DNA of 64,000 bases from Turritopsis dohrnii (taxonomy: Eukaryota > Cnidaria > Hydrozoa > Anthoathecata > Oceaniidae): NCBI GenBank assembly GCA_027922465.2, contig BQMF02000040.1, positions 620,001 through 684,000 on the forward strand. The letters are read 5' to 3'. Within the stretch, counting starts at the first letter, position 1, and the number at the start of each line of letters is the position of its first letter. Position numbers and translations under genes: made by a program. The notes below the pieces were generated by a model, which saw only the letters and a list, made by a program, of their open reading frames with translations, made no database searches and was not told where the DNA came from. Positions 45,675-57,895 of this stretch are shown here, piece by piece.

Positions 45675-47275
45675 CAGTTAGGACCACTCGACCAAAACTT
45701 GCGATAAAAAGCGTTTCATACTACTTTATGACATCCACACGACGAAGTGCATTCACAGCATTTTCTTCTGATTTGAAAATACAAGATTGAGAAATGTATT
45801 GTAAAATCGTGAAAGAAGTAATTATCAACCTGATTTAATTTGTAACTTAGGACTCTTTACTTTGTACATTCACGTTGATATAAATAAATTGTCCAGAACA
45901 AATTACTTGTGTTTTTCTATGAAACCCGAGAATATGTGAATAGAATTCGTCGAGATACAGTACAGACGAAGTTCATCGGAATACTAAGGCACAAAGGATC
46001 GGGAGCACAAAAATTCTTGCGAATTTCGCGACATTTTGTGTACGCAACATTTTGCTTTTTTTAGGATTCACGACTTTATGCTGGCGACTTTTAAATATTT
46101 TCACAAAAAACATTTCACGGATTTGCAGCCATTTTTTTTTTTTTTCGTTTCCGGAAAAGTGAACCTGAAGGGTGCTCGTGACTTTTTGTGTTATTTTTGT
46201 ATTCAGATCCCCAAAAAAGTAGGCAGTGGCGTAACTCGGGGGTTGCTTTGGGTGCGATCGCACCACTCTCGGATTTAGTTGGCCTTCTTTTTTTACCAAG
46301 CAATTTTTTAAGCAATATTCTTTCTACTAAATTTCTAAAAGAGCCATTCTAAAAAAAGTGCGACATTGATCAGTGTAACAAAATACTTTACGTCACAAAA
46401 AACACATTAAATTATTGGTAGACACTTTGTGGTAAACAGTTCTAAGTAACCTTAACGATTTTCTGACCGTTGGAAAATTTAAAAGGTAGTTCTGACCTAT
46501 TCGTAGTTGCTCAAAGTAGCGTTTTTTCGATGTCACAAAGCCAATAGTGGGTATTTAACAACTAGCAGAGGCTTATTTACAATGACTCTGACTAAAAAAA
46601 TTAAGTGTATAAGGGATATGTTCAACGTTTCTGCTTTCGATTTTTGCGGCTTTGATTCACTCATAATTATTCAAATTAGATATCCGCACAATATACCATC
46701 AAACACTACTTACTAGGACACTAAGTTTACGTTAAAGGGAGGACTGAGCGTGTTATTACGAAACATATATGTTCTGGCGAAGCATGTGATAACCATTCGT
46801 TCGTTTGAATTATTCATCCGAATGCTTCCCGAAAATTTATTATTGCAATGTTTGGTATTGTCATGTTAATGATTTTAATAATCGTTTTGTCGATATGCCA
46901 CACAATAGCGCAATTTAATTTTACGACCATTATTGAAACTGATGCTAATGTTCGCTAGAAAAGCGGTACTCCTCCGAAGATGTAGAAATTGTTCATTTTC
47001 TTCTTTCTTCATTTTCTGAAGAACTAAGCCGAAAGGGAAATTTTGACACGGTAAAAAGTTTTGTTTTTGCTTAAAGTTTCACCACCCCCAAAATAAAAAA
47101 AATTTACCGTGTCGAATTTTCCCTAGAGCTATGTTTCTATGCGGTTGCTATGCTAGATCATCATCATTCAATCGGATGTATTCAAATAGGAGAGTAAAAT
47201 AAAATTATCGAGGCAATTCTTTATAACAAATCACGATTATTTTAGCGACGAATTCTGGTCGAGTGGTCCTAACTG
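45675..47275. mobile_element. 1.6-kb nested TIR element, 20-bp TIR and 5-bp TSD
   Basis: CAGTTAGGACCACTCGACCA at 45675 and its exact inverse ending 47275. CAGTT is duplicated directly outside both ends (45670-45674, 47276-47280). No transposase coding recognised. A lone hAT-like phrase CAGTGGCGTAACTCGGGGG lies at about 46224, and the hairpin 47035-47123 is inside. Confidence 0.8.
47035..47123. mobile_element. 89-bp hairpin MITE
   Basis: GGGAAATTTTGACACGGTAA at 47035 is inverted at 47103-47123 (TTACCGTGTCGAATTTTCCC). 21-base arms with one mismatch, nested in the preceding element. Confidence 0.7.
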
Positions 47276-48414
47276 CAGTTTCTGTGTATTAACTTGAACT
47301 GATTACCTGGGTTCTCATTCAGTTACAGATAAAAGATACGATAGTAACTTCATAAAGCTACTTTAAATAGAAACCGTCCGCTTGGGGGAAAACATTATAT
47401 TTCAAGAAGATGTATTTTCACTCAGGGAAGGTTTTCAACTGAAATTTCCATGCTATCTATGAGAAAAATATTATATAGGAAGATCTTTTATTTGCATTGC
47501 ATTGCATCTACATTTTCAGAAACATTCGAATACATATACCGACTGTATGTAAACATTCGATATTCGATATGAACTCTCTGATGCTTTGGCTGAAATCACG
47601 TTTTGGTTTATATAGTTATCTTGATTTGTTTAATAGCATTGTAAATAAAAGAATTTTCTAAGATAATACATCCTTCCCTGAAATTCAAAACACACCATCG
47701 CAGCTACCAGAGAAAGAGTTAGAACTGAATAGGGAAAAACAACCTATTGTATGTTAAATTGACCGGAGAACGAATCAATTGTTTACTTCGGAAATGGAGA
47801 AGTCTTCCACTTAGTTTATATCAAAATGATGTAAACTGAAAAATCTGAAAGAAATTTCATGGTGATTACTTTCGCAAGAGCTGCTAGAAACTGTTTCCAT
47901 AACTGTATAACGTTTTATCATTATGTTGTAACGTTGTATCGTTATCGTTATCCTTACAGTAACGTTACTTTATAAAGTAACGTTATTACAAAAAAAAAAG
48001 AATAACGTTATGTAACTATATAACATTTTATCGTTTGTTATCAAAATCCCCTGGACGGTCACATAATTAGTAATTTAGAGGAGGCAGGAGGAAAAGTCAG
48101 ATTAAGGGCTGTGCAACCCTGGATTTCCTGCCAAAACTTGAATACATTATATGTGAATTATTGTAATTTTAGGAAGAATTGAATTTAATAGAATTCATAG
48201 GAAAAAATGCTTCTTTATCTTTGCATCCATCATGTTTTATACTATGTGCTGCTTATAAGAAAATGACTGCAAGGTTATAAAAAATAGCTGCAGAATAGCT
48301 TTTTAAAAATATCATGGTTCTCAGCTTTCATATTCATGGTAAACCTGGGATTATCGGCGCTATTTCCTTTTTGCACACCGCTAAATGTATCTGCCATATT
48401 TTTTTTACTAGTTG

Positions 48415-48492
48415 GCTCTTCATGACATAGATAAAAATTTGAACCCGGTACCTCTGGTATGCCAGTCAAACACGTTATGCCACTGCTTAGAT
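48415..48492 (-). repeat. tRNA-derived SINE fragment
   Basis: The minus strand reads GCAGTGGCATAACGTGTTTG, then ACTGGCATACCAGAGGTACC and GGGTTCAAATT: the same head as the SINE at 6682, with box A-like and slightly degraded box B-like elements. Confidence 0.6.
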
Positions 48493-48542
48493 TAGATGAT
48501 GGGAATGCATAATTAATCTTACTTTTTTTGTGTCAAATTCAG

Positions 48543-48891
48543 GGGGTAATACAGGCCACAAAACAATGCGCTATTAGGCGTCAAAATCTTGGCACCCAAA
48601 TTCAAAACTTACTTCTTAAATGTTTGAACATTTGGTTAATTCAATTAATAATGGATATAACAGTCTTCAGTACGAACAGAAATGCCTACGAACAACGCTG
48701 ACTATTCAAGTTGCGCGAAAATTGTTACGTATACATGACAAACAAATAAATAGAAATACAAACATAACTTACGGTAAGATTTGAGCAATTTTGGGCCATA
48801 TAGCGCCCAAAATCAAAACTTTACACCACCCAGACCCACTACCTTGGTTTGTGTCACTAGCACTGCCCAAATTCAAATCCTGTATTACCCC
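48543..48891. mobile_element. 349-bp MITE, GGGGTAATACAGG ends
   Basis: GGGGTAATACAGG near 48543 and its inverse CCTGTATTACCCC ending 48891. The interior is roughly palindromic (GCGCTATTAGGCG against CATATAGCGCCC). No coding. Confidence 0.65.
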
Positions 48892-49040
48892 TTGAAATTA
48901 TATATTTAACATCCCTTAAGATTTAAAATGAAGAGATTGCTGTAATTGTCCTCAGTTTTTGAGTCAGTCAAATTATAGATTTTAGGGGTTATTTAGCTGG
49001 TGCGGACAGCTGGGCTTATTCAATTTTTGTTTAGGGATTG

Positions 49041-49182
49041 TTCTCAAATGACGTCAACCATTTTTTCAAGATTTTTGACCCCCCCCCCCCCCCCCCCCCC
49101 CCCTTCCCCCCCTCCCCCCTCTGTCAACCTGCGTCAACTTTGCATTGCCCCCTCCCCCTCAGTTGACGTCATCGTTTGAGAA
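49041..49182. mobile_element. 142-bp inverted-repeat unit with a poly(C) core
   Basis: TTCTCAAATGACGTCAAC at 49041 and its imperfect inverse ending 49182 surround a run of 25 C at 49079-49103 and further C-rich sequence. Each arm contains a TGACGTCA-like site. Confidence 0.65.
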
Positions 49183-49962
49183 GACAGGCCAGCTCACCTC
49201 TATTAAAGATAAAAAGACTACTATAATTGCCCTTTAGCCCTAGTTTTGACTGGTAGGTAATTTGTTAGGGTATTTCTTTTAGAAAGGAAATGAATAAGGG
49301 AAAAGCGAGCAAACCAAAATCACATAAGAATGAATGGGAGAACCCAAGCCTTTACTATAAGTTTGATTGTATAAATGACTGTGAATTTTCTTTTTTGATC
49401 CAGGTTAAAATAAAAAGTTAAGTGACTCCATCACTGCAAATGACTCACAATCTGGTGACATGAATGGATTACTCGAATATAAACACTACAAATATAAAGT
49501 GTTAATGATAAATGCATAATGTACTCTTTTCAACCTATTTTTGCAGTGGTAATTTAGAGAAGTGATAAATGGATGTGTGTAATGCGTACATACATGCATT
49601 TTCTTTCAAGCAACATATGTGACCGTTTTTAGGGAAAAGGAAAGCATTCATTACATCCACCAAAATCACAGAATCGAGTCAGTGTTTTAGAAATCCCTAA
49701 ATTTATTTATATAAATCGATCTTTGTAAATTCATAATCCCAAAATCGATTCTTTGATGATAGAAAAGTAGTTTTGGAATGTAAGTATCCAACTAGTCAAT
49801 TCTTTGAAATCTTAAAACGTTCCATTGAAATAAAAAAAAACAATTTCAGTTGAATTGATTGAATAATTGTTATCACTTTGCCTTTTCAGAATTTGATGAT
49901 CTTATGTATATATGATATTGTTTTCTGGTAGCTTAGATAACAAATATATATAATAGCTGATT
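49183..49962. other. Upstream flank of MRPS11
   Basis: AT-rich, no other gene recognised. It should contain the MRPS11 promoter, but no specific element can be assigned. Confidence 0.35.
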
Positions 49963-52157
49963 ATGTCGGGAAATTTTCTGGTTTCGAGTGTCACTCAAGC
50001 TGCGAAGCAACAGCAGTACATCCGACCTTTGTTTACAGGATGTGCAAATGTTTTGTTTGGCAAAAGATTACCTCCAAAGTAAGTCCTACTTATTTTCTAG
50101 CCTGAAGCTAAAGGTAATTAATTAGCATTCTCAATATTCATGAATTATTAAGTCTCCATGTTCGGATCACTTAGTGAATTGGTGAATTGGAATTCCGAAA
50201 TTAAAAATGAGGCTTCTAGTAGATTTTGCTCTCACTCACTATTGAGTAACCAAAATACCTTTAGGCCGACTTTTTTTTGCGTCAGTAATATTTTGTGAAA
50301 ATGGATGAACACGGATTTAACGCAACCTAATTTTAGCGAATGACCCCTTCATTAGGGAGAATTGCCAGAAGGTAAAAAAAAGTTTTACTAAATTTAAATT
50401 TTCCGCAACTTTAATTTAGCGAAAATATGCTCATTCGCTAAAATTGCTAAAATCGCTTAAAATAAGGCGACGCAAAAAAAAGTCGGCCTAAGGTATGCAC
50501 ACTTATGTAATTTGAATAAGCACCTTTGTTTCACTCTTGGTCATTTAGAAGATGTTGCACAAGTAAATATGAGCTAGTAGTAAAACAAGTAATAAAAGAA
50601 TTTTGTGGTAAATAGAACATAAGCATCATGGTATTTGAAAACATAAATTTGGGAAATGTCCATAGACACTGTAATGTTTAATCGAATAACTATAAGTGTT
50701 CTGTTCGACAATAAAAAGAACTAACATACCGTAATTCAAGTTCTTACAATCACACACATCATTTTATCTAATTATCATATAATCTTGGCATATGGTAGCT
50801 ATTCATTTCTAGGGAAACAGAAAAGAAGAAGCCGAAAAAGAAAGATCCATCTCTTCTCCACAAACTAAATACATCACCATCGGCTGAATTCTCTGATTTA
50901 CCCATCATTCTTGTAAAAGCTACCTATAATAACACACTATGTTATTTGACTGATCACCAAGGTGAGTTATACCCTCTTACGAGTACTTCCATAAGGTAGT
51001 TATATTTCTGATGATACGGCAAACATTTTGCATGGTCTAAAGATTATTTTCTAAAAACAAAACTTCAGAAAAATTCTTCTTTGCAACTCTGTTGTGTGTG
51101 TTAATTCGGTACAATTCAATTTGGTCCATTTACCCTGAATTTGGCTGAATGAAATTTCATGACTGGTTTCCGAAACTTTGTTGCGTTTATCTTTTCATAT
51201 TTCTCTTCTTCTTTCCTTCTTTTTTTTTTCTAGGCATAACTGCCACTTGGACTTCAGCGGTATGTTTTGCTTATGAAGATCATGAAGAGAATCTGTTCAT
51301 TTTAAACGCGTTGACGTGATTTTCAATTCTTTAACTTTAGGGTATTGAAGGCTTCAAGAATGCAAAGAGAGGCACAAATTATGCCGGTAAAATAGCAGGT
51401 GAAGCGCTGGCAAAAGTAAGCTTAATCGCTGTTTGTTGTTTTTTGTTTGTTTTTGTTGTTGTTGTTTTTTGTTTGTTTTAGTATAAAGTCAATACAGGAA
51501 ATATAAAACAGCAGAAAAAACAGTTCCAACTTTCAACCTCTTTTCCGTCTCTAACCACTTACCAGCCATATTCTCATTTTAGCTAGACTAATAGTTAACT
51601 GGCCATAGTTTGAAACAAATCCACTAAAGGACCAAAATAACTAAATTACTTTGCAGCAAGTTACGTCCACTAACACCTGATCTTTTTTATTGTAGAGAGC
51701 TGTTGATTTTGGTGTCAGCAAAGTCAGAGTTAAAGTGAAAGGTTTGGGGCCTGGTAGACTGGTAACTACACTGTCTTACATATTTTCTTGATTTTTGACC
51801 ACGGTGGCATATAATTGTCTAACCTAAACAGAGGGTTTTAAACAGAAATTCGGTTTATTGGGTAAACCATGAGAACTATTGAATCGATCCTTTTTGTGAA
51901 GTTATTGTAACAATCTGCGTGAAGAAATGTATTTCTTAAAAAATTCATGGCGCAATACAAAAATGACGAACAATTCGACGCAAAGTACTTTGTAAAGCAA
52001 GTATCGCGGACACTTCTTATTAGAGTTGGGTTCGAACTTGTTTTTTTAGGAAGCAGTTAAAGGTTTGGTAATTGGAGGAATGGACATCGTTTCCGTCACT
52101 GACGTCACACCGGTGCCGCATAATGGCCCAAAGCCGAAGAAACAAAGACGGCTATGA
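49963..52157 (+). CDS. MRPS11: Mitochondrial small-subunit ribosomal protein uS11m
   Basis: Six exons: 49963-50078, 50813-50961, 51234-51259, 51341-51415, 51696-51761 and 52050-52157 (stop TGA). All introns are GT-AG and the frame is unbroken, giving 179 aa; vertebrate MRPS11 is about 190-200 aa. The protein is part of the mitochondrial ribosome small-subunit platform near the mRNA exit. The first exon (MSGNFLVSSVTQAAKQQQYI) has few acidic residues, as expected of a mitochondrial targeting sequence. A lysine-rich linker (ETEKKKPKKKD) precedes the uS11 fold: ILVKATYNNTLCYLTDHQG, ITATWTSAGIEGFKNAKRGT, VRVKVKGLGPGRL and the C-terminal VTPVPHNGPKPKKQRRL, the hallmark uS11 tail. ATG 49963 is the only sensible start. 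A small MITE lies in intron 1. No canonical AATAAA was noticed soon after the stop. Confidence 0.95.
50264..50488. mobile_element. 225-bp MITE in MRPS11 intron 1
   Basis: GGCCGACTTTTTTTTGCGTC at 50264 with an exact inverse ending 50488. TA at 50262-50263 and 50489-50490. The interior is rich in TTAGCGAAT/CGCTAAAAT inverted motifs. TA duplication suggests a Tc1/mariner-type source. Confidence 0.85.
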
Positions 52158-54530
52158 CGCGCGTGTGGAAGTGGCGTGGCAGATATGTAATATTGGTTGC
52201 ACTGAACGCCTCACGTTTAGCTACGAAAGGTGGCGAGGGCGTTGTTTCTGATATTCTACGTCTGATTCTGACGTTTAGAAGACTGTAGACATTAAACACC
52301 ATAATGGGCGTTGTGGAAATTTAGAATTGACTCTCCACTTTCTTGTAGGGAATGTCTTCCTCCCATGATGCATTTCGGACTAGTGCATGCGCAAATGTTT
52401 CAACTGTCCAAGGGATTTTTGACGCGATGATTTAAAACAAGACCCTTCGATTCTGTATTTTTTGTAGATTTGCTTCGTGAAAAATAGAATAGAATACGGA
52501 TAGAAACTCTGTTTAGATAATGATCAAAATCTTGCGTCATCACCATTTTGTGTGTGGTAAGTGGCGACTTCTTAAGTGAAAAACGGTGCCCTCTATGTTA
52601 TGGGCTTTAATAATGTATTACTCTGTCATATTTTGTAATTAGAAAATTTTCCAAGAATGTATATTGCTTTTGTGAATTTTTGTTTACACCTCCAGTCTCG
52701 AGCTGTATGATATCAAACTTGATCATCCCTCTTTTTTTAGCATTTTTGACCATTTTAAAGGGCATATGCAGGAAACTTTTAGCTATTTTGGCGGAAATAC
52801 TCAGATCGGGATATAACGGAAACGTATCTCCCATTTTTAGGTTTACTGTTGTGTTATTACGGTAACACCAAAAAGGGATATCGTATTAAAACACCTTTGA
52901 AATTTTACTTCTCTTCTTCAGGACCGAAATGGCTGTTTAGTCTGTGCTTCAGAGTCTTTTAGACTCCGCTTACTACACTGCATAAATTTAAACAAAGGAG
53001 CACAGCCTACAACTTTTGGATGATTTTACAAAGCAAAATCTAAAAAGACGTTGTTTTTAATATTTTATATTTGTAAAGAAGGGAAACATATTAGTCAAAT
53101 AGGTCGATATAAAATTGGGACTTTCAGTTACTCTTGCTAACTCTCAGTACCTTCGAAATTAGATGCATCTTCTTGTCGATAGTAAGGTTTAATAGATTTA
53201 AACTCAATATTTAAAACCTTATTCCCTTTCTCTTTGGTTACCTATCTACATTGTCTTTGTGCAAAGATTTAGTTTGAAAAAATGCAGTTGTTTCGAATGC
53301 GTTTTTGGCTTCATAAAAAACATTATTCTCTAAATTATTTTCTTATAAGTTTTTTGTTTCTTCTTTTAATCAAACCTGTCTTTTAAGCGCCCCCTCTAAT
53401 AATCGCCCCCTTAAATTCAAAATTTAGTAAGCGCCCGAGCGGTTATTAGAAAGTAACAAACTTTCCTCAGGCTAGATCCGGCCATTTTGAGCTCCGATAC
53501 GTAATATCGGAAAATCGGGATTCATGACATTTTTCTGGTCAAGCTTTCCTCCGATAATGGATTAGTTTTTACTAGAATAATTTTTGAAAGAAAACCAAAT
53601 GTTTTCGTCTTTACGAATAAGAATGATATTGACAATGTTTATGAGTCTAATGTCGAAAACGATCAGACCTTCTCCTTGACTCGGATCGGGAAGAAAACGA
53701 AGATGTAGAGACCAGCTAACTGTTCTTCAAATATTTGAGATTTCTTCTGTTACATAGTTTTTTAAGTAAACATCAAATGATAAAAGTATAGAAGAAATGT
53801 TATTATTGCACCTTTCATAGCTATTTTGTATGGATTTTTCCCGTAATGGGCGAATTTGTCTGATTGACTGAAGATCTCAACGACTTACACAAAGCCCAAC
53901 ATTGATAAGCTGTGGCCTGTATGGAAAGGTTTCACCTCACGTTCGGACCGTCGTGAGATCGAATCACAGGATATTGTTAGTTGAAGGTGCTCTTAATGTC
54001 AATTGTCAAAGCATTTTACAGTACGTTTGGTCAATATAACAAGTGATTTAATAATGGAGACCTCAAAACTATTCGTTAAAAAAACAAAAATTAATAATTA
54101 ATTAATTAAGCAGACATCAAATGGATCGCAAAAGCTTTGTTAAGATCGTCTCACAGACTCGTATCAGATGGTGTGTCAATCACGCGCGTGACTCTTTGTG
54201 TGTTCATTACACGAATCATGTCTTTACTGAACGCCCATTTATGTTGTCGAAAACTGGATGAATATCGTTTGGATAGTCGCTTGCCGTATAAAAAGGAAAT
54301 CAATAAAAAGGATATACCAAGGACAAGGACGCTCAGTAAAACCCAACCACCAACCTAAAACAAAGAAAGATAAAAAAAGAAACAAATAAAACTTTATCGT
54401 TATCTCCTGTTTCCACATCTTGCATCCATTTCTTAGTGTTGAATGCATCATACCGTTCATGACGGATTCCCAAGATGCTTCTCTAAGCGGCTCACTATAC
54501 CTAATTTATTATGCTGTTCTTACAAGTACT
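52158..54530. other. MRPS11 3' flank and intergenic DNA
   Basis: 52845-53000 is the second copy of the interspersed repeat at 25023 (GTATTAAAACACC, GACCGAAATGGCTGTTTAG). 53390-53450 holds a GCGCCCCCTCTAATAATCGC segment like the 27843 MITE family. Otherwise AT-rich without recognised genes. Confidence 0.4.
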
Positions 54531-55500
54531 GTATTGTGTAGTATTCCCTGTCTCAGTACAAGTACTGTATTGTGTAGTATTCCCTGTCTCAGTACAAGTA
54601 CTGTATTGTGTAGTATTCCCTGTCTCAGTACAAGTACTGCATTGTGTAGTATTCCCTGTCTCAGTACAAGTACTGTATTGTGTAGTATTCCCTGTCTCAG
54701 TACAAGTACTGTATTGTGTAGTATTCCCTGTCTCAGTACAAGTACTGTATTGTGTAGTATTCCCTGTCTCAGTACAAGTACTGTACTGTGTAGTATTCCC
54801 TGTCTCAGTACAAGTACTGTATTGTGTAGTATTCCCTGTCTCAGTACAAGTACTGTATTGTGTAGTATTCCCTGTCTCAGTACAAGTACCGCATTGTGTA
54901 GTATTCCCTGTCTCAGTACAAGTACCGCATTGTGTAGTATTCCCTGTCTCAGTACAAGTACTGTATTGTGTAGTATTCCCTGTCTCAATACAAGTACTGT
55001 ATTGTGTAGTATTCCCTGTCTCAGTACAAGTACTGTATTGTGTAGTATTCCCTGTCTCAGTACAAGTACCGCATTGTGTAGTATTCCCTGTCTCAGTACA
55101 AGTACCGCATTGTGTAGTATTCCCTGTCTCAGTACAAGTACTGCATTGTGTAGTATTCCCTGTCTCAGTACAAGTATTGCATTGTGTAGTATTCCCTGTC
55201 TCAGTACAAGTACTGTATTGTGTAGTATTCCCTGTCTCAGTACAAGTACTGTATTGTGTAGTATTCCCTGTCTCAGTACAAGTACTGTATTGTGTAGTAT
55301 TCCCTGTCTCAGTACAAGTACTGCATTGTGTAGTATTCCCTGTCTCAGTACAAGTACTGTATTGTGTAGTATTCCCTGTCTCAGTACAAGTACTGTATTG
55401 TGTAGTATTCCCTGTCTCAGTACAAGTACTGCATTGTGTAGTATTCCCTGTCTCAGTACAAGTACTGTATTGTGTAGTATTCCCTGTCTCAGTACAAGTA
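54531..55500. repeat. 36-bp minisatellite, about 27 copies
   Basis: Unit AGTACTGTATTGTGTAGTAT plus TCCCTGTCTCAGTACA. The period is strictly 36 for 970 bases, with a few repeating variants (TGTAT/TGCAT/CGCAT). Since 36 is divisible by 3 and the unit lacks stops in several frames, long open frames arise on both strands (393 and 351 codons +, 159 codons -); none looks like a gene. Confidence 0.97.
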
Positions 55501-55502
55501 TT

Positions 55503-55914
55503 AGGGACCTTACGAAACTACGACGGCAACGAAGACGACGACGTACAAGATACTCATCTTCAATGAATCACAAAACAGCAGAAATTGTACACTTGGGTTA
55601 AGAAGTTTGTTTATAAAGTTTTTGAAGTTTGTTTCTTGAACTTACAGAGACAGAATCATAAAGTAACCAAGGAAAATTTATCCGAAGTACTGCTATTCTC
55701 ACGTCTTCGTTTTGATGACGACTTCTAAACACTACTTTTCACGTTGTGTGTAGAACGTGCAAATCTGACAATGATATTAGTATGATTAAAAGCATTTCCC
55801 AATAGTATAATGTGAAATAGACTTCCCTTCTAAAGTAAATCTATGGAGTAAAGAGAATCTTTTGTTTGCCTCACGTCGTCGTCCACGTTGCCGTGATAGT
55901 TTCGTAAGGTCCCT
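55503..55914. mobile_element. 412-bp TIR element inserted in the minisatellite, 3-bp TSD
   Basis: AGGGACCTTACGAAACTA at 55503 and its inverse ending 55914, extended by GACGGCAACG...GACGACGACG against CCACGTTGCC...CGTCGTCGTC. ATT flanks both sides (55500-55502, 55915-55917). Removing the element and one ATT restores a minisatellite unit of normal length (AAGTATTGTATTGTG), a variant spelling also seen near 55169. 3-bp duplications are typical of PIF/Harbinger-type elements; the family is not proven. Confidence 0.85.
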
Positions 55915-55917
55915 ATT

Positions 55918-56962
55918 GTATTGTGTAGTACAGTTTTGAACGAGAATTAAGACTTCAAAGTGTGAAGTCTCCGCAGTCTTTTATTATTTAACGAGGGTCT
56001 TAGAATTTACACTAGTAAACAAAAAGTGCGATAGTGGCTTAGGACACCACAAAAAAAACGGACCAAGTTACATTTTTCATTTTTCACCACCTTTAAGTAT
56101 AATTGAAGGCTGTTTGGAATATATTTCGATGTTTTGTTAATGGTTGTAGAATCTTTCCCATTAGACATGTAAATGGATCCCTTCTCACGTATGATCATGG
56201 ATTAGTGGGAATGTCCAATGACTTTGCAAAATATTCAATAACAAATATAGGCCGCAATTTTATCCATCTTTTTCTTTGAACAGATGAATGATAACTTCAA
56301 TTCAAGCAGTTTTGATGAAACAATATAAAGTGCTTTGATATTGTAGTAAATTAAATGTCTCATTATGAATCTAGCTCTAGGTCCTAATCAAAAGCATATT
56401 TTCACGCATTATATGGGTGAAAAGAAATTGTCAATGGCCAGCATTATACAGTTCGATGGCTTATCTATTTTCTTTCTCCTTATACCCTTTGTTCTATTAT
56501 TTTCGTTTAGACTCCAACAAACAACAAACAACAGGAAGTCTTCCTTCTCAGCGTCAGACATTTTGTGATGAACATGAAGTATATTCAACACATATGTGTT
56601 CATTCCCTTATAGTGTAAAAGTCAATGGATTTTTTTGAAAGTTTATCGTTAATATCGTACCGACCTTAGTGAATGACAGCTAGTCATTGCCTGAAGGACC
56701 TTGCTAGTTGCAGTGAACGATAGTAATTAACTCGACATTAGCGATAGTTTGAGATATTGAAAAATCAAAGGGAATGCTAATTGAACCAAAGAAATTGTTC
56801 GAAATAGCGAAAGTTCGAGATTACAGGCGTTCGGGATAGCTGGCGTTGACCGTACTTGATTTGCAGCAAGAACAAATCTGCAATCTATGAATTTACCTTT
56901 TTCTTGATTACATGAACTAAACGGTTGGTTATATTTTTTTTTTTTTTTTTTAATTTTTTTTT
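55918..56962. other. Intergenic DNA, no gene seen
   Basis: 56745-56860 has TTCGAAATAGCGAAAGTTCGAG-type text resembling one Tigger end, without a partner. A long T tract (56935-56964) precedes the next element. Confidence 0.4.
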
Positions 56963-57808
56963 TTGACTTTAGGACACCCGTGGTGGAGTAAAGTATTTAA
57001 AATACCCGTGGTTTCTCCTCCTCCTACTACTACTACTCCAAGTTATGAACGCTTTCGTGCAACGTTTACATGACATCGTTGCCGAATTCGCAAATTTGGT
57101 CAAATTAGGACTTCCAGTTGACCAATTTTCATGAAAATTTGCACAGAGCACAATTGAAAAGTGCTGATTTCAAATTTGACAATGATATTGCCAGGTTTGT
57201 CTAAAATTGGCCAATTTAGGCCAAATTTGGACCAAATTTCGAAAGTTCTTCAATTTTCATGAAATTTTGCACGGAGCACAATTGCATGGTTCTGGTTTCA
57301 AATTTGGCAATGATTTTGTCAGGTTTGACTAAAATTGGGCAATTTAGGCCAAATTTGGACCAAATTTCGTAAATTCTTCAATTTTCACAAAAATTTGCAC
57401 GGATCACATTTGAAAGGTGCTGATTTCGAATTTGACAATGATATTGTCAGGTTTGACTAAAATTGGGCAATTTTAAGCCAAATTTGGACCAAATTTCGAA
57501 AGTTCTTCAATTTTCATGAAATTTTGCACGGATCACATTTGGAAGGTGCTGATTACGAATTTGTCAGTCATTTTGTCAGATTTGAACAGAAATGTGTAAT
57601 TCGGGCCAAATTTGGATCAAACTTAGAAAGTTCTGCAATATTCATAAAAATTTCTACAACGCACAATTAGAAGTTGCTGATTTTGAATTTGCCAGTCATT
57701 TTATTAGATTTGAACATAATTTGGCAATTCGACAACGTTGCATTTTGAGACTAAATATGCATCGTTGTGTTACGTCCTGAAGTCTTCAAGCCAAGCGGCT
57801 TCTTGTTT
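56963..57808 (-). mobile_element. Short copy of the satellite-core element, inverted
   Basis: Reverse-complement relative of 15739-17879. The end with TTGACTTTAGGACACCCGTG, the (CCT)n(ACT)n tract at 57015-57040, the arm and the opposite end with AAGCC-AAGC-GGCTT hairpin are all present. The core holds only about 4-5 of the 128-bp monomers (about 57120-57700). Confidence 0.8.
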
Positions 57809-57895
57809 TATGTTTACATCGTTCATCAGTTTATCTATAATAATACATATATTACATGACTTTTATCTTCGATAAAACGAATCTGATGATTATGT

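Larger units (their letters stand above)
45057..48065. mobile_element. 3-kb TIR element with AACGTTAT-rich subterminal regions
   Basis: The left end TATGTGACTGTCCAGGGGAT and the right end (inverse TATGTGACCGTCCAGGGGAT) pair for about 50 bases, with GATAACAAACRATAAAA inside. The next ~200 bases on each side (45095-45300 and 47905-48010) are packed with AACGTTAT/ATAACGTT palindromes. A separate TIR element (45675-47275) is nested inside, leaving about 1.4 kb of the host element. No transposase recognised; target duplication unclear. Confidence 0.75.

Noticed and set aside
46218..46290. hAT-type element at CAGTGGCGTAACTCGGGGG
   Set aside because: One end-like phrase was seen but no matching inverted end or 8-bp duplication nearby.
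54420..55601. 393-codon plus-strand open frame (and overlapping 351- and 159-codon frames)
   Set aside because: Entirely a 36-bp minisatellite without stops; open frames exist in several frames and both strands, with no start context or conserved domain.
56745..56860. Additional Tigger element
   Set aside because: TTCGAAAT/GTTCGAG motifs resemble a Tigger end, but no CAGT terminus pair or TA duplication could be placed.
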